The notes: generated from the letters alone by a model not told the origin. 64,000 nt of DNA from Panopea generosa (GCA_029582155.1 CM055912.1:1674001-1738000); one strand, 5' to 3'. Positions 1 to 11,633 are shown, counted from the stretch's first letter. Program-made: numbers and translations.

Positions 1-40
1 AAGTTCAATATCAGATGTTACCGAGTCTCTGATAATGATT

Positions 41-335
41 TAAAGGGATTATGTTGGCAAATTACACATTAAGCTTCAAATGGAGACTTCCTCTTTATGT
101 TATGCACATAAATTAGTGCTGGTTTACCGATTCAATGCCATTATTAACCTAGGAGTTATCAAATTAATGCTAATCAAAATATAGACAATAGTTAATTGCA
201 GGATGTGAAAAAGTATTGTCAATATTTACATTAATATTATTTCCATAAACATTCGGAACATAGCTTTACATTTCCGAAAAATATCAGTGCACACACCTGC
301 ATATACAATTGTAACAAATAATAATTGAAGAATAG
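41..335 (-). repeat. Dispersed ~290-bp repeat, copy 1
   Basis: The reverse complement of this stretch aligns along its length with 51478-51786 on the plus strand. Shared blocks include ATTCTTCAATTATT, GTAAATATTG, TTATGTGCATAACATA, AGTCTCCATTTG and GTAATTTGCCAA, with substitutions and small indels between. No TIR, tRNA part or ORF was seen, so the class is unknown. The two copies are old, judging by their divergence. Confidence 0.6.
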
Positions 336-397
336 ACTTGTAATATTATTTATTTGGTATAAGTTCTGTGCAGAAGTCAGATACCATGTGAATAGTT

Positions 398-710
398 GTT
401 GTTGTTGTATGGTGTTTAGCGTTGCTTTCAACAATTTTTCAGTCATATCGCGACGTTGTCTACTTGAGACAGTATTCTGAGCGCTGTCACACTGGAGTAT
501 CATGCCGCAGACACATGGTATGATACCCCACCCAGTCACATTATACTGACACCGGGCCGACCAGACCTAGAACTCTCCTCTAAATGCTGAGCTTCAAGCG
601 AGGAAGCTTCTAGTACCATTTTTAAAGTATTTGGGATGACCCAGCGGGGGATCGAACCCACAACCTTCTGCATGCGAGTTGGACGCTTTACCGCTAGACC
701 ACACCGCGGT
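398..710 (-). mobile_element. tRNA-derived SINE with 13-bp target-site duplication
   Basis: On the minus strand the element opens with a tRNA-like head (about 640-710) containing GTGGTCTAGCGGTAAAGCG (A-box region) and GGGTTCGATCCC (B-box). A ~230-bp body follows and it ends in an ACA-repeat tail at 398-410. It is flanked by perfect 13-bp direct repeats CATGTGAATAGTT at 385-397 and 711-723, the footprint of target-primed insertion. The intact TSD argues for a fairly recent insertion. The open frames over this stretch are by-products of the SINE. Confidence 0.85.
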
Positions 711-723
711 CATGTGAATAGTT

Positions 724-1181
724 AAATAGAAACAAAGAATTGGTTTTGACACGGAAGTATTTCTTGTAATTTTTTTACAACAGAATGTAGCAAGGGTGTC
801 ATACGTCAAAACGAAAGGACTTGCGGTATTCTGTAATGTGTGCATACAATTAAAAACATTAAAACCCCTATATTAGTGATCTGACATTGTTTCGTTCAGT
901 TATTGACATTTTCTCCATGATTGATTGGTAACCTTACCTTATACAGAAATTATATATAAATCAATAAATTCTTTAAAAAAAAATTGACAATTACCTGAGT
1001 GAAAGTGTTTACATCAGTTTTAAACTATGCATTTTTAGACAATTATTAACACCATCACGGTTTACGATGGTTGATTGGAATACCCAAGACAGTTCATTCA
1101 AAATGGAAGGTAAACAAATCAAATGATTTAGCTTCTGAAAACTGATGCATATAATAAAGTGTCAGTATATAATTATATAAA
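724..1181. other. AT-rich unique sequence, nothing recognised
   Basis: No gene, RNA or repeat could be supported here on either strand. Confidence 0.5.
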
Positions 1182-1543
1182 TACAGTCAAACCTGTGTAA
1201 ACTTTCACCTCTATTAAGCAATGACTTGTCTTAAGCAGCCACATTTGCCATTTCCCATTCCTATGCTTTCAGAACAAACAACCTTATATTAAATTTATTT
1301 ATTTTACTTCAATTGTGAAACAAGTTTTAACAAATCATGCTCAGTCTTCCTGGGTGGAACCAGTACTAAGCATATGTACACAAAGCCATGGTGGAGGATA
1401 AAACCTACGAATCTCCGATCATGGGTTCGGTGCTCGACCACTGGACCACACGCTACACATATCCTGTATTAAGCAATGATCTGTATTTAAAGGCCACTTT
1501 TGCTCATTACCATGACTGGTTACTTAGGACAGGTTTGACTGTA
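1182..1543. mobile_element. TIR element (MITE-like), copy 1, split by a SINE
   Basis: It begins TACAGTCAAACCTGTGTAA and ends ACAGGTTTGACTGTA, so the termini are inverted repeats. The interior matches the intact copy at 1936-2117 (TTAAGCA.., ACATTTGC, TATTAA.CAA..ATCTGT). The interior is interrupted at 1293-1462 by a SINE. The TA-flanked TACAG terminus would suit a Tc1/mariner- or pogo-type MITE, but no transposase is present, so the superfamily is a guess. Confidence 0.7.
1293..1462 (-). mobile_element. tRNA-derived SINE nested in TIR element
   Basis: Minus-strand SINE related to 4990-5139, 42639-42795 and 43550-43650. Its plus-strand image carries a TTTATTTATTTTA tail, GTGAAACAAG, then GAATCTCCGATCATGGGTTC and CCACTGGACCACACGCTAC, which is the complement of a tRNA-like GTGGTCCAGTGGT head. 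It is bounded by imperfect direct repeats CCTTATATTAA (1282-1292) and CCTGTATTAAG (from 1463). It therefore inserted into an older TIR element. Confidence 0.7.
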
Positions 1544-1935
1544 TGTAACAACAATTTAATTTTATCTTTGTCTTATAATCATTAAACTTGTATCGTCATT
1601 GCAGCCTACTTGATTTTTATCTTGTAAAATCATTGATTTTAAAGTTGACTGTCTAAATATATTTGTAGTAAATACTTTATTTGCAAGACTTAATGTGAAT
1701 AAACAATGTTTTTGCAATGTTTTTGATTAAACTACATGTGTATCATGACTTCCCTTGGAAGATTTAATAGAGATATATAAACAAACGTTAGCCATTAATA
1801 ATCCAAATTGCTAATTGATACTTCAACAGTTATAATTCAATCACTATCATTGTTTATAAAGTCGTCAAATTGTATTGAATCTGTTGAATAATTTTGTTGT
1901 ATATATTTTGTCATTATTCACTTTGTTAACACATA

Positions 1936-2117
1936 TACAGTCAAACCTGTGTAAGCAATCGCCTGTAATAAGCAGTCACATATCTTAAGTAATCACATTT
2001 GCTATTTCCTAGTTTTTTGTTTTCAGAGCAAATTAACCTGTATTAAACAACAATCTGTCGTAAAAGGTCACTTTTGTTCCTTCCCTTAACTGGCTGTTCA
2101 AGACAGGTTTGACTGTA
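1936..2117. mobile_element. TIR element (MITE-like), intact copy 2
   Basis: The 182-bp element runs from TACAGTCAAACCTGT to ACAGGTTTGACTGTA, so its ends are 15-bp inverted repeats flanked by TA. It has no coding capacity. It serves as the empty-site reference for the SINE insertion in the copy 400 bp to the left. Confidence 0.75.
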
Positions 2118-2160
2118 TATAATAGAGGACCACAGGGAAGATTGCATATTGCATAAAGAC

Positions 2161-2233
2161 ATTATTATAATATTATTATTATTATTATCATCATTATTAT
2201 TATCATAATTATTATTATTATTGTTATTATTAC
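2161..2233. repeat. ATT/TTA trinucleotide microsatellite
   Basis: An imperfect ATT run with interspersed CAT units, about 73 bp. Confidence 0.95.
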
Positions 2234-2234
2234 A

Positions 2235-2440
2235 TAGTGACTTTAAATTAAGGAGTCATTTTAACACAGGGACTACACAATTGGGGATCATTTTTTTACA
2301 GTGACTTCAGAATTTGGTATCATTTTGATACAGTGACTTGAAAGTAGGGGGTCATTTTTTTTCCAATTGGGGGTCATTTTGACATTGTGACTTTCAAATT
2401 TAGGGCCATTGTGATGCATTTAGGGGTCATGACGATATAA
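2235..2440. repeat. Degenerate GGGGTCATTTT / CAGTGACTT minisatellite
   Basis: About five diverged units of 40-50 bp, each pairing a GTGACTT block with a GGGGTCATTTT block (for example near 2245, 2300, 2345, 2385 and 2420). No coding potential. Confidence 0.6.
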
Positions 2441-2530
2441 ATTTACATTACAACCTACAACTCCACATTTAAGATCCCCATCCCCATCAAACTAGTGAAA
2501 TCATACTAGTATTGAAGAAAAACTACTATA

Positions 2531-2657
2531 GGATTAAATTCATTTTTAAATTTCTGGTTTTAATGCATGTGTAAAGAATGTTGAATGCATGTGTAAAGAA
2601 TGTGATTCTACATTCTTTACACATGCATAAAAAACAGAAAAAATGAATTTAATCCTT
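2531..2657. repeat. Foldback inverted repeat with duplicated arm
   Basis: The left arm GGATTAAATTCATTTT... and ATGCATGTGTAAAGAATG is matched by the right arm CATTCTTTACACATGCAT ...AAAATGAATTTAATCC. The inner part of the left arm occurs twice (2563-2580 and 2585-2602). The RNA or single strand would fold into a ~60-bp hairpin. This is probably a small non-autonomous foldback element; the A/T composition and arm duplication do not look like a microRNA precursor. Confidence 0.65.
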
Positions 2658-3513
2658 ATAATTCCAATCCTGATGATTATATTTAATTTGAGACTCCTCA
2701 AGTGAATAAAAAAACAAAACAAAAATAACTATACGCTACAAAGTAAACGCATAAGAATACATCAACTCTGTCCTGGTTGACATCAAATTCTCTAGATCTG
2801 ATATCCAATAATATCGTAATGGCTATTGTTTCCATTATCAGGTGAACTCTGTAACATTAGTTGGTTTATTGTAAAATGACGATAAATATTGCGGTGAAAA
2901 AATTAAACACCCGCCTTTTATCTCTCGATTTAGACAAATAAAAAATCAATAATTCCAGGAAATACCCACACAGTGAAGACACTGACGTCATATTTTAGTT
3001 TTTGTCGACACGCTTGTTTTTAAAAAATGTGTCAGTTTTTACGAAGGTCATATAATTCCACGCTCACTGGTGGAGAATCCAAATTTGAAACGTTATAAAC
3101 GACTTTTACGTGCAAGGTTTGTGTGTTTACATTGTCTCATGATCGTCTGCTTCTGAACTTCAACTACATGTACATGTTTTTATTTCATTTTTCCTGTAGA
3201 ATAAATTGGTTTGTGGAAATTTTTGTCAACGACTAGTATTCACGCTCCATAAACCAGGATTGTGTTCAATGGTATACTATACATTTCAAATGTGAACAAT
3301 TATGACCTACTTCATTGTTTCTCAAAACAGCTTATGGTCTGATTGTGACGCCCGGTTAAATCGCTGAACCAAAGAAATCTATAAAACAATAAACCAATGA
3401 AAACAGCTAGGACTAGATCTAACATTTGTTTTTGTTGTATTTTATTATTAAAATAAGCGTGGAACTGTTGTGAATGTCATTTAAATTCGTATATTGTTAA
3501 ACCGACCATCAAA

Positions 3514-3633
3514 ATGTCGATACTTCTTTGTTTATGCAAGAAACGTAAAAGTAGTCCGGTTCCAGAGTTTTATCGAAAAATAAAAGTCTTTAAAAAATTG
3601 ACGTTGTCCAATGAAAATGCTTTAAATACATAT
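3514..3633 (+). CDS. Possible N-terminal coding exon, unrecognised
   Basis: An ATG with A at -3 (ATCAAAATG) opens a frame beginning MSILLCLCKKRKSS, a Cys-containing hydrophobic start followed by a basic stretch. The frame continues to 3708, but from about 3634 it runs into the palindrome-rich repeat, so only the first ~40 codons are unique sequence. No splice donor clearly ends it. This may be chance; no family is recognised. Confidence 0.15.
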
Positions 3634-4600
3634 ATAATGCGCTCCAAAATAAAAAGAGAAAATCCAAAAGTTTGTTTTACCCCTTCAAATGAGCTGAATT
3701 GGACTTAAAGTACGAATGAGATCAACAAAATGACATATTTTTAAGAAATACGCTGTTGTTATGAAATATTTTACAAGAGAAATTTTCTCTTCTATAAATT
3801 GTATCCAAATGCACGCGTTTGAAAGAATGAATCTTTCAAAACAGTCAAGTAGAAAACGAAACGTCTCTTTAGTATACATGTGTAATATGTAAAAGCGAAA
3901 TCCCCCCAGAAGAGAAAATTTCTCTTCTAGGATTGTATCGTGATCGGAGAAGTATGCAGAACAAGAGAAATATCTCGTAAACATACGAGAAGAATAAATT
4001 TTTCGCTAGCAACATACCAGACGTTTCTTTTCTGCCCATAATATTGTACAAGAGAAATTTTCTCTTCTAGAAAAAGTGTTCAAATGCGCGCGTTTGAAAG
4101 AATGGACAATTCAAATCTGTCAAGCAGAAAAGAAACTTCTCTTCAGTATTGTCTGTAAAAGCGAGACCCTCCTAGAAGAGAAAATTTCTCTTCTGGGATT
4201 GTCTCGTTGTAATCTGAAAAAGCATGCAGAACGAGAGATATATCTCGTAAACATACTGAAAGAAGAAATGTCTCGCTAGCAACAGTCGAGATGTCATTTT
4301 TTTATCGATAATATTTTAAAAGAGAAATTTTCTCTTCTAGAAAAAGTGTTCAAATGCAGACGTTTGAATGAATGGATATTTCAAATCTGTTAAGCACAGA
4401 AAAGAAACTTCTCTTCAGTATTGTCTGTAAAAGCGAGATCCTTCCAGAAGAGAAAATTTCTCTTCTAGGAGTGTCACGTTGTAATCGTAGAAGTATGCAG
4501 GACAAGATAAATATCACGTAAATATACTTAAACAGAAATCTTTCGTTAGTAACATAAGAGATGTTTCTTTCTGCCGATATTTTACAAGAGAAATTGTCTA
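3634..4600 (+). repeat. Palindrome-rich ~1-kb repeat, copy 1
   Basis: The stretch opens with a unique leader (AATGCGCTCCAAAATAAAAA, then GAGCTGAATTGGACTTAAAG). Short odd-length palindromes of the type AGAGAAAATTTCTCTTCT follow at about 3777, 3911, 4050, 4171, 4320, 4447 and 4585. These alternate between a TTTACAAGAG context and a CCAGAAGAG context, so the true unit is about 270 bp made of two ~135-bp halves. Each unit also holds TTTGAAAGAATG and CTCGCTAGCAACA. A reverse-complement copy with the same leader lies at 33690-34676. A tandem core with a conserved leader resembles non-autonomous Helitron-like elements of bivalves, but no terminal hairpin or Rep/helicase was seen. Confidence 0.8.
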
Positions 4601-4989
4601 ACCATCTTTCGAAGCTACACAGACGATGCTATAATTTTTTTACTACGGTGGCGAGTCTACGTGACCTTATGTAAAAGTCAATGGAAATGTCCCTGTTTCT
4701 GGTAACATTTTTTTGCAGATTACTTTCTTAAAATTAACATCTCATGAAAAGATACAAAACAATGACGAACGCTGTCTCTTTAAAAAGATGAACCTTCAGT
4801 GCTATTACATATATAACGGGCCATGCAAAACTCATATATATTTGCAAAGTGTGTTACGGCGTATGTTTTTTTGTTTTTTTTTGGAAATTTCAACACCCCT
4901 TCTTTTCAACTGATCAAAATACGACGTTACACTTTTTGCAGTTAATACGACTTTTCCATGCCAACTAAAGTCAGTTGAGTTTAAACGTT

Positions 4990-5139
4990 TTACTTCGACT
5001 GTGAAACAAGTCACGCTCAAAATGTCATTAGGCAGAACCAGTTATATACGTGTGCTCACATAACCATGACGGTGGATCGAATCTACGACCCTCCGATCAT
5101 GGATCTGATGCTCTGCTACTGGACCACGCGCTCCATTTA
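4990..5139 (-). mobile_element. tRNA-derived SINE
   Basis: Same family as 1293-1462: ACTGTGAAACAAG, GGATCGAATCTACGACC, TCCGATCATGG and ACTGGACCACGCGCTCC read in order on the plus strand, the complement of a tRNA-like head with its B-box. No clear target-site duplication. Confidence 0.65.
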
Positions 5140-7744
5140 ATAGCACCGATATGTTCAGCTCCATGCAGAGACAGCTTTCGTCTTTGTTTTGTGAATTTCA
5201 TGAAATATTATGAAAGCGATTAGCAAAATGTTACCTGAAGCGGACACTTTCTTTCGATTTTCACACCAGTCCATAATATCAGATCACGTGGATTCACTGC
5301 AACATGCAACGACAAAATAATCGTGGCTGCCGCATGAAACTACACAAATATCGCAATCACTCAAATTCACATTCATCTTCAATGATAAACACGCCCCCTT
5401 AATTCATTTAATCCAATGAAAACTCACGAGGAGCACGCGAAGTATTTATTTTGAAACAAACTGTCAATCAATATTTGTGTCTATCAAGGGCTTAATTCTA
5501 TCAATACAAATTATGCAATAAGACGATGACTGGTAACCAGGAACGAGAAAATATAACAACAGCTAAGCTGGTTAGAAGTTACATGGAATTTGCTTCTGTC
5601 GTAGAAAATATAATAAAACTTCTAACCTATACATTGGTAGTTGTAACTGCATTAAAACGTTAACAAAAAGCTACGTCAACGCGGGACGAATTCAACAGTT
5701 CTCACTCTTTTAAAACAAAATCCCACTAAAACGATTGAATAAGAAGGCAGGGGGAGTTAAGTTGAAAATAAGTAAATGAGGTTGATCTTCTATTATTTTG
5801 TTTAACTAAATGATAATTAAATATAACGTTGCTAACTCACCAAATGTATTTCCCCTTCCAGTATATCTCACTCAGTTAATACAATTTGTCAAAATTAAAT
5901 AAGCACAATGTAACAGTTCATTTTTGTAAGTCGCAATGTATCAAAACGTATTTAAAATGTATCTTCTAATAAATATGCAGTTAATGTATTTTTATAGCAC
6001 AAAGTTCTCAGAAGATGAACAGTGAATAAACACATCGTTGTCCAAACTATGCAAACGATTGCGAATTGACCTCTAACGAAAGAGTTCGTAAACGTGTGTT
6101 TACATTAGTAACTGCATCTGGGCTACACATAGCCTGCATATAAACGGATAGGTTTTTTCCGTAAAGAAAAGTGAGGGGCCCCATTTCGAACAGTGGTTGT
6201 TTATTGCAGCAATACTGATTTTGAAAGTTCTCTGTAAATGATAATAATGAGTTGTTATTACCTTAAAGACGTATGTCTTTCACAAATATTATTGCGCCTT
6301 GAAATCAACTTATAATTGTGACTCTCAGGCGTATGTCATCCTAATCTATATAGCAGAAATTTTCACGGCACATTTATTATTTTAAAGGATTCAGATTTCC
6401 GTGTTCATGGATGTTATATATTAAATTGAAGTTTTATTTCTTTAAGAGACCGGTACAGTGAAACTTTAATAAACACCTTCCATTGGACCAGGTGCTTGTG
6501 TCGTCATAGGCAAATTATCGTTACGGTCTGGTTTAATAGTAAATCATCAATAATCCAGCATTTGCAAATGAAATGGAACTGTATCTTATTTACGATATGT
6601 AGTTCTGTCATGATATACATGTAAAGGTACAAATATACAATGTTCACATTCAATTAAAAAAATGACTGAGGGTTTCATTTATTAGTTCCATATTAATATG
6701 TTTGATCAAACACCGGAATAACGGAAGTTTACAATGTTCAGAAATAATCGCCTGTAGGATATCTGTAAAAAGCAATTATATCGGTTATCAAAACGAGGCA
6801 GGTATTCTCCATGTTATTTTAGCACAACATTAATAGAACTGTTTGATATGTCAGTGCCGACTTTGGTATCAGACCGAAACATTACACTAATTATCAACCA
6901 GCGAGCCAGTAGAAAAACGATCAATGTTAAATCCCTGCTTTATGTGTCGTTATACTCCGGTTTGAAAAACACACTATTGACCAAAGAGGTGCAGAAATAT
7001 TGCTGTTTTATACGTTAAGCATGTTCTGTTATACAGAGGCCTTGTATATATAGTATATATATAGTAACAAGTTTGCTGGTTTTGCAAATTTATCCACTAG
7101 TAAGGTCTTTTAAATGAGGTTTAGTACGAAATAATCTTGTTAAATGGTGTAAAATGAAGTATTTCAGTGAATGCTGAAAAGATAAAAACATCCGTATTAA
7201 ATACACAGGTGATTCTGTACCAAAAGGTTCAAGCTGACATTGTCAAATTCGACTGCAGGGATAACAAAAATGTGTGCGTTTAATAGTAAATAATTTTATG
7301 GTGTTTAAATGCACAAATCTCAATCATTATACATATCCGTTTGCATATTCAGTACGAAAATATTTGGAAAAATGTCTTAGAACTTACTTTAATATACATT
7401 TTCAAACTGATTTACCTTAAAATTCTTTTCAATTAACTGTTGTGAAAATAATTTTTTTTGAAATTAATTTGTGGATATATTTATTAATAACAAGTTCAAA
7501 TAAATGGTGTTTTTTTTAAAATTGTGCAAGTAGGGCGATATGTCTGTTTCTTATAACGTGCTATACGCCATAAAGAAAAAAAACCCAATATATATATCAT
7601 TTTATCAAGCAAAATAAACAATTGTATATTGTTGATTGTGTTATTTTCATTGTTATGTGTACAGCATACTAGCATTATCTGTTGCTTAAAAACATGTTTA
7701 TTTGAAAATAGTTTAAATCACTTAGCAGGAATTTCATAAATTTT
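5140..7744. other. Mostly unique AT-rich DNA
   Basis: No gene is supported. Two small things were seen. On the minus strand, 5274 down to 5235 reads ATG plus 13 codons (MDWCENRKKVSAS) up to a CAG|GTAACA donor, a very short first-exon candidate. At 5569-5627 GGTTAGAAGTT is repeated inverted as AACTTCTAACC about 50 bp away. A small TATATATAG cluster lies near 7040-7070. Confidence 0.4.
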
Positions 7745-9139
7745 ATGTCCCCCAAAACTGTTTGAGTGGCATATTGTAATCGCAGCGTCCGACCGTCCGT
7801 CCGGTATTTCGTGTCCGGCCTGTAACTATGCTATGCATGAATGGATTTTATTGATACTTACTACAAATGATCAAAATAATATGACAACTCGTCCGGTGTA
7901 AGACCCATACCCATAACTCAAAGGTCAAGGCCACACTTTCAGTTTGTTTTACAACACATTGAGTCTGTGTGAGATTTCGTGTCCGGCCTGTAACTTTGTG
8001 TTGCATAGATGAATTTTATGAATACTTGCAACTTACCAATGATCAACAATACATGACGTGTCGCGCGTAACACCCATACTCCCAAAAAGGTCAAGGTAAT
8101 AATTTTGAAATTTCGTGTCTGGTCTTTTACTTTGTTACCTATGGATACATTTCAAAAACACTTCGCTCAGTTCATGACATAGGGAGGTTGCATACGTAAG
8201 ACCGAGGCCCGTTCCTTAAAGCTCAAGGCCACACTTTGAGTTTGTTTGACAACTCTTTGAGATTTCATGTCCGGCCTGTAACTGTCATGCATACATGGAT
8301 TTTATATAAACTTGCTAAATATGATCAGCATACTATGGCGACATGTCGCACGTAAGACTCATACTTCCACTTCACAGTTCAAGGTCACAATTAAACTTTG
8401 TTTTGCAACACGTTCAGTCTGTTTGAGATTTCATGTCCGTCCTGTAACTTTGTCACCTATTGATAAATTTCAAAAACACTTGGCTGAGTTAATCAACATG
8501 ACGAAGTGTCGCGTGCAAGACTCAGTACCTTTTCTTAAATATTAAGGTCACACTTTCAATTTGTTTGATATTTTGTGTCTGGTCTGTAACTTGGTCTTTA
8601 ACTTGGCTCAATTGATCAATATGACATGACGATGTATCGCACGTAAGACCCAGACACGTACCTCAAAGGCCAATATCACACTTTGAGTTTGTTCAACAAC
8701 AATTTGGGTCTGTTTGAGATTTTAAGTCCAGTTTGTAACTTTATCATAAATGGATGGATTTCATAAACACTTGACTCAATTCATCAATTGATCAACATGA
8801 CATGACGAAGTGTCACATTAAAACCCAAAATCTTACCTCAGAGGTCAAGGTAAAACTTTCAGTTTGTTTGATATTTCATATCTGGTCTGTAACTTTGTTA
8901 TACATGGAGAAAACTAGCTCGACACAAGTGATCAACATGCCATGATTACGTGTCATCTGCATTTATCTGTAGAAATACCCAGACCTTTACATTAGATGTC
9001 ATGGTCCAAGTTATACAAAGGTCAAGGTCACACTTTAATGTAACAAAAAGAAAGAAATTGGTTGTCTAGTCTGAAACATCAGTCCATTTTCACATACCAC
9101 TTTGGGGGTGGGGGTGAAGCGACACTTACCAGTGACATT
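7745..9139 (+). mobile_element. Family A repeat element (GGTCAAGG type), full-length copy
   Basis: It begins ATGTCCCCCAAAACTG...GTGGCATATTGTAATCGCAGCGTCC and ends GCGACACTTACCAGTGACATT. Between lie about seven diverged units of 130-200 bp. Each reads roughly: AGATTTCGTGTCCGGCCTGTAACTTTGT, CATGGATGGATTTTAT, ACTTGCTACAAATGATCAACAT, CATGACGACGTGTCGC, AAGACCCA, then CTCAAAGGTCAAGGTCACAC, longer strings being broken up here. No frame stays open. A minus-strand copy at 21946-23649 shares both ends, so these are real element termini. Mobility class unknown; no TIR and no reverse transcriptase. Confidence 0.75.
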
Positions 9140-9958
9140 ATTTTTCATTATTTTTATTTGATATACAAATAGCAATCCATTATGATTAGAATTAGTGCTA
9201 AAACTGCCATAATCATTATATCATGTACCGATTAAGCCACAAACTTTAACATACACATTATATACGTTCTTTTCTATAAGCATCCTTTTCTTACCTAGAG
9301 AAAAGGGGAGTGAGGGTGTTGGTGTAAGTTTGATAAAAAATAAATATCAAAAAGTGGGTCCAGTACGTATAGCCAATGATTTTTTTTCTAAAAGTTTAAT
9401 ACATGTATGTCTGATAAAGACTAAAATCTCAGTGTAGTTTTTACAAAGTTAATGTAGAGTATACCAATTGTTATAATAATGTTCATTTTTGTAATTTCAT
9501 ACATACGTATGTTAAATTGATATCTTTATGACCTCATATTTATCAAACTTAACAAAAAATACATTTGACGAAAGTTTCATCATAAAATTAAACAGCACTA
9601 ATTCAAGCACCTGGAAAGTAAACGAGCTAACTTGGCCATTAATCGTGATTCGGCCTCTTATCAAGATCAGGTCATTAACTTGTCAGTTTTAGTACATTTC
9701 GATTATTATCTTTAGATTACGTTCTCCAGCCACACACTACACTGACCATATGGTCAACCAGATAGGAGTTCCACATTTAATCCAAGTTTCTGAAAACCTG
9801 AACAAAATTTGTGTCCGAAGATTGAAAGAAAATATCACTTTGATAAGAAAAAAATATTAAAAGATTAAAGATGAATTAGAGGATGGATATGGCAAAGATA
9901 TATACAATCCATTTGATTATTTTAAAATAATATAATTCTATGTAATTGGTTATTAAAG
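9140..9958. other. AT-rich sequence, nothing recognised
   Basis: No gene, RNA or clear repeat can be supported on either strand. Confidence 0.5.
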
Positions 9959-9959
9959 C

Positions 9960-10125
9960 AGTGTGGAAGTGCAGTGCAAATAGTGTTGACCGCTCATACA
10001 TAGACTGCTGGGTTCGATCCCTAACTCGGGCCTGATTGTCTCTCAAACATACCACTCAATATTGGTTATACACAGGAAACAGACTCGACAGCGATTTGTA
10101 TAAGGTCTACAACTGCTTTGCAATT
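9960..10125 (+). mobile_element. Degraded tRNA-derived SINE
   Basis: A decayed tRNA-like head contains a good B-box (GGGTTCGATCCC near 10012). It is followed by GATTGTCTCTCAAAC, TTGGTTATACACAGGAAACA and CGACAGCGATTTGTATAA, which resemble the body of other molluscan tRNA-SINEs. It is an old copy without a recognisable tail or TSD. Confidence 0.55.
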
Positions 10126-10544
10126 AGCAAAAATTATTTAATTAGAATAAACTAATTCATTCCAATGGTATTGGATTGTTTGCCATCGATTCAATACGCA
10201 ATAACGTGTGTTGTTACAGTGTCTGTTCATGAATTACACTTATCGATAACGACTCATGTCCAAGGCGGCATTTAATGCTTCATGTTATTTAACTGAAATG
10301 GATTTTAAAATAATGGTAATATATTCAACTATGAAACTACACCATATTCGTTTTATAATGGATTGATTTATGTAATAACCTTAGATACACTTTAGATAAC
10401 ATTATCAATACTATAGTTTTCAAGTAGTTACTTTAATTTATATATAGATATGTATTACCAGAACTTAAGATTTGCTCCTTTAAACTATCAATAGTCTCTG
10501 TTTATGCTGTATATTTTCCAAGTTTTCAATGCATGTGTATCCAG
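10126..10544. other. AT-rich sequence, nothing recognised
   Basis: No gene or repeat seen. Confidence 0.5.
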
Positions 10545-10734
10545 TATCATGTATATGTCACAAGCGATAAATTATGTTACAAAAGCACGTTCCAATGGAG
10601 GGGAATGAGCGATTCACCATCGCAGGCAATGGAAGACATGTGTTTTGGAACAGATACGTATATTATACCTAACACGAAAGAAAAAACATTCATGGAGTAT
10701 AAATGGAAACATATAGCTTTTAAAACATCGACAT
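10545..10734 (+). CDS. Possible terminal coding exon, unrecognised
   Basis: After a TTTCCAAGTTTTCAAT...CCAG acceptor-like tract, the frame starting at 10545 stays open for 62 codons to a TGA at 10732-10734. Its composition is unlike the surrounding AT-driven frames: it includes CYKSTFQWRGMSDSPSQAME and FMEYKWKHIAF, with three Trp/Cys-rich patches. There is no family match and no neighbouring exon to support it. It could be chance or a decayed exon. Confidence 0.15.
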
Positions 10735-10962
10735 GAATTATAGTAATCTATTATATCTGATTGTACATGTACTACATTTTCAGTTTTAAATTCAATTCTA
10801 CTTAATTGTACAATTACATATAATGATAAAAGTATGCTGGATTTTTTGCAACTTGCATTAAGAAACAATTCATCCGCTGTTAAGATGGAATACTAACATT
10901 TTTGTCTTCTTTTTTAACTTAATACATTACCCAAATGTATTCATTCAACCCTCAAAATTAAA

Positions 10963-10971
10963 GTGTGTGTG

Positions 10972-11015
<44 letters not shown>

Positions 11016-11028
11016 TGTGTGTGTGTGT
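10963..11028. repeat. GTGC tetranucleotide / GT microsatellite
   Basis: About twelve GTGC units flanked on both sides by GT dinucleotides, suggesting the tetranucleotide expanded inside a GT run. Confidence 0.97.
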
Positions 11029-11441
11029 ATCATCCAATACAAGCATTCACCCAAGCCATGTAATTGACCAATCGGAACAATTTTGCCCCATGCTGTAATG
11101 TTATTGCTGCGTTATAGAATAATAGGCTCAGAACTGCTGTACATGTCAATCACTCTAACAACATTCAACATGACTACCAAGATTTAACCAGTGTTCGAAC
11201 ATATTCATACGTGCTACCGACTGAGACTACATGGCCTGGTTAAATAATAAATCATCGCCATTTTCATTTTTTCTCTTTCCAAATATATTATGTATTAATC
11301 TTTCACGTTCATTCCAAGTACCATTTACACCTAAGTTGTCTCTCTGACCATGACTAGGGGTGTGTTATATGCTAACTCGGTATAGAGCTTAACATTGGAT
11401 GTATTCTGTTAGCAATTACATTAATTGTGCATGCAGTTAAG

Positions 11442-11633
11442 ATGGCCATTCAGATACTGTACACTTTACTTGCAACAGGAATGGTTTTCAGTACTGGTAG
11501 TCAGCAGATCATAATAATACTACACTGTAGCGTCGGACTGCTGAATATAAGCCACACCCACAATGCAATGTATAGCTTCTACCAGCGATTGTTCTTAAAC
11601 ATTAATCATATAAAATATACAGATTTTAACTAA
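11442..11633 (+). CDS. Possible first exon with signal peptide, unrecognised
   Basis: The ATG at 11442 has an excellent context (A at -3, G at +4). It opens MAIQILYTLLATGMVFSTGS, which looks like a signal peptide with a hydrophobic core and a small-residue cleavage region. The frame runs to a stop at 11631-11633, but the residues after ~25 look like noncoding translation. The real exon may stop at the ACTG|GTAGTC step near 11495, a weak donor. It could belong to the same secreted gene as the candidate exons at 28972 and 31631; nothing links them directly. Confidence 0.25.
   Translation: MAIQILYTLLATGMVFSTGSQQIIIILHCSVGLLNISHTHNAMYSFYQRLFLNINHIKYTDFN

Noticed and set aside
640-710. tRNA gene
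   Set aside because: It is the tRNA-like head of a SINE with TSD and tail; stems do not all pair.
2531-2657. microRNA precursor
   Set aside because: The hairpin has a duplicated arm and simple AT-rich outer stems, which suits a foldback element better.
8312-8545. 77-residue frame inside family A
   Set aside because: It runs through repeat units whose other copies do not keep the frame open.
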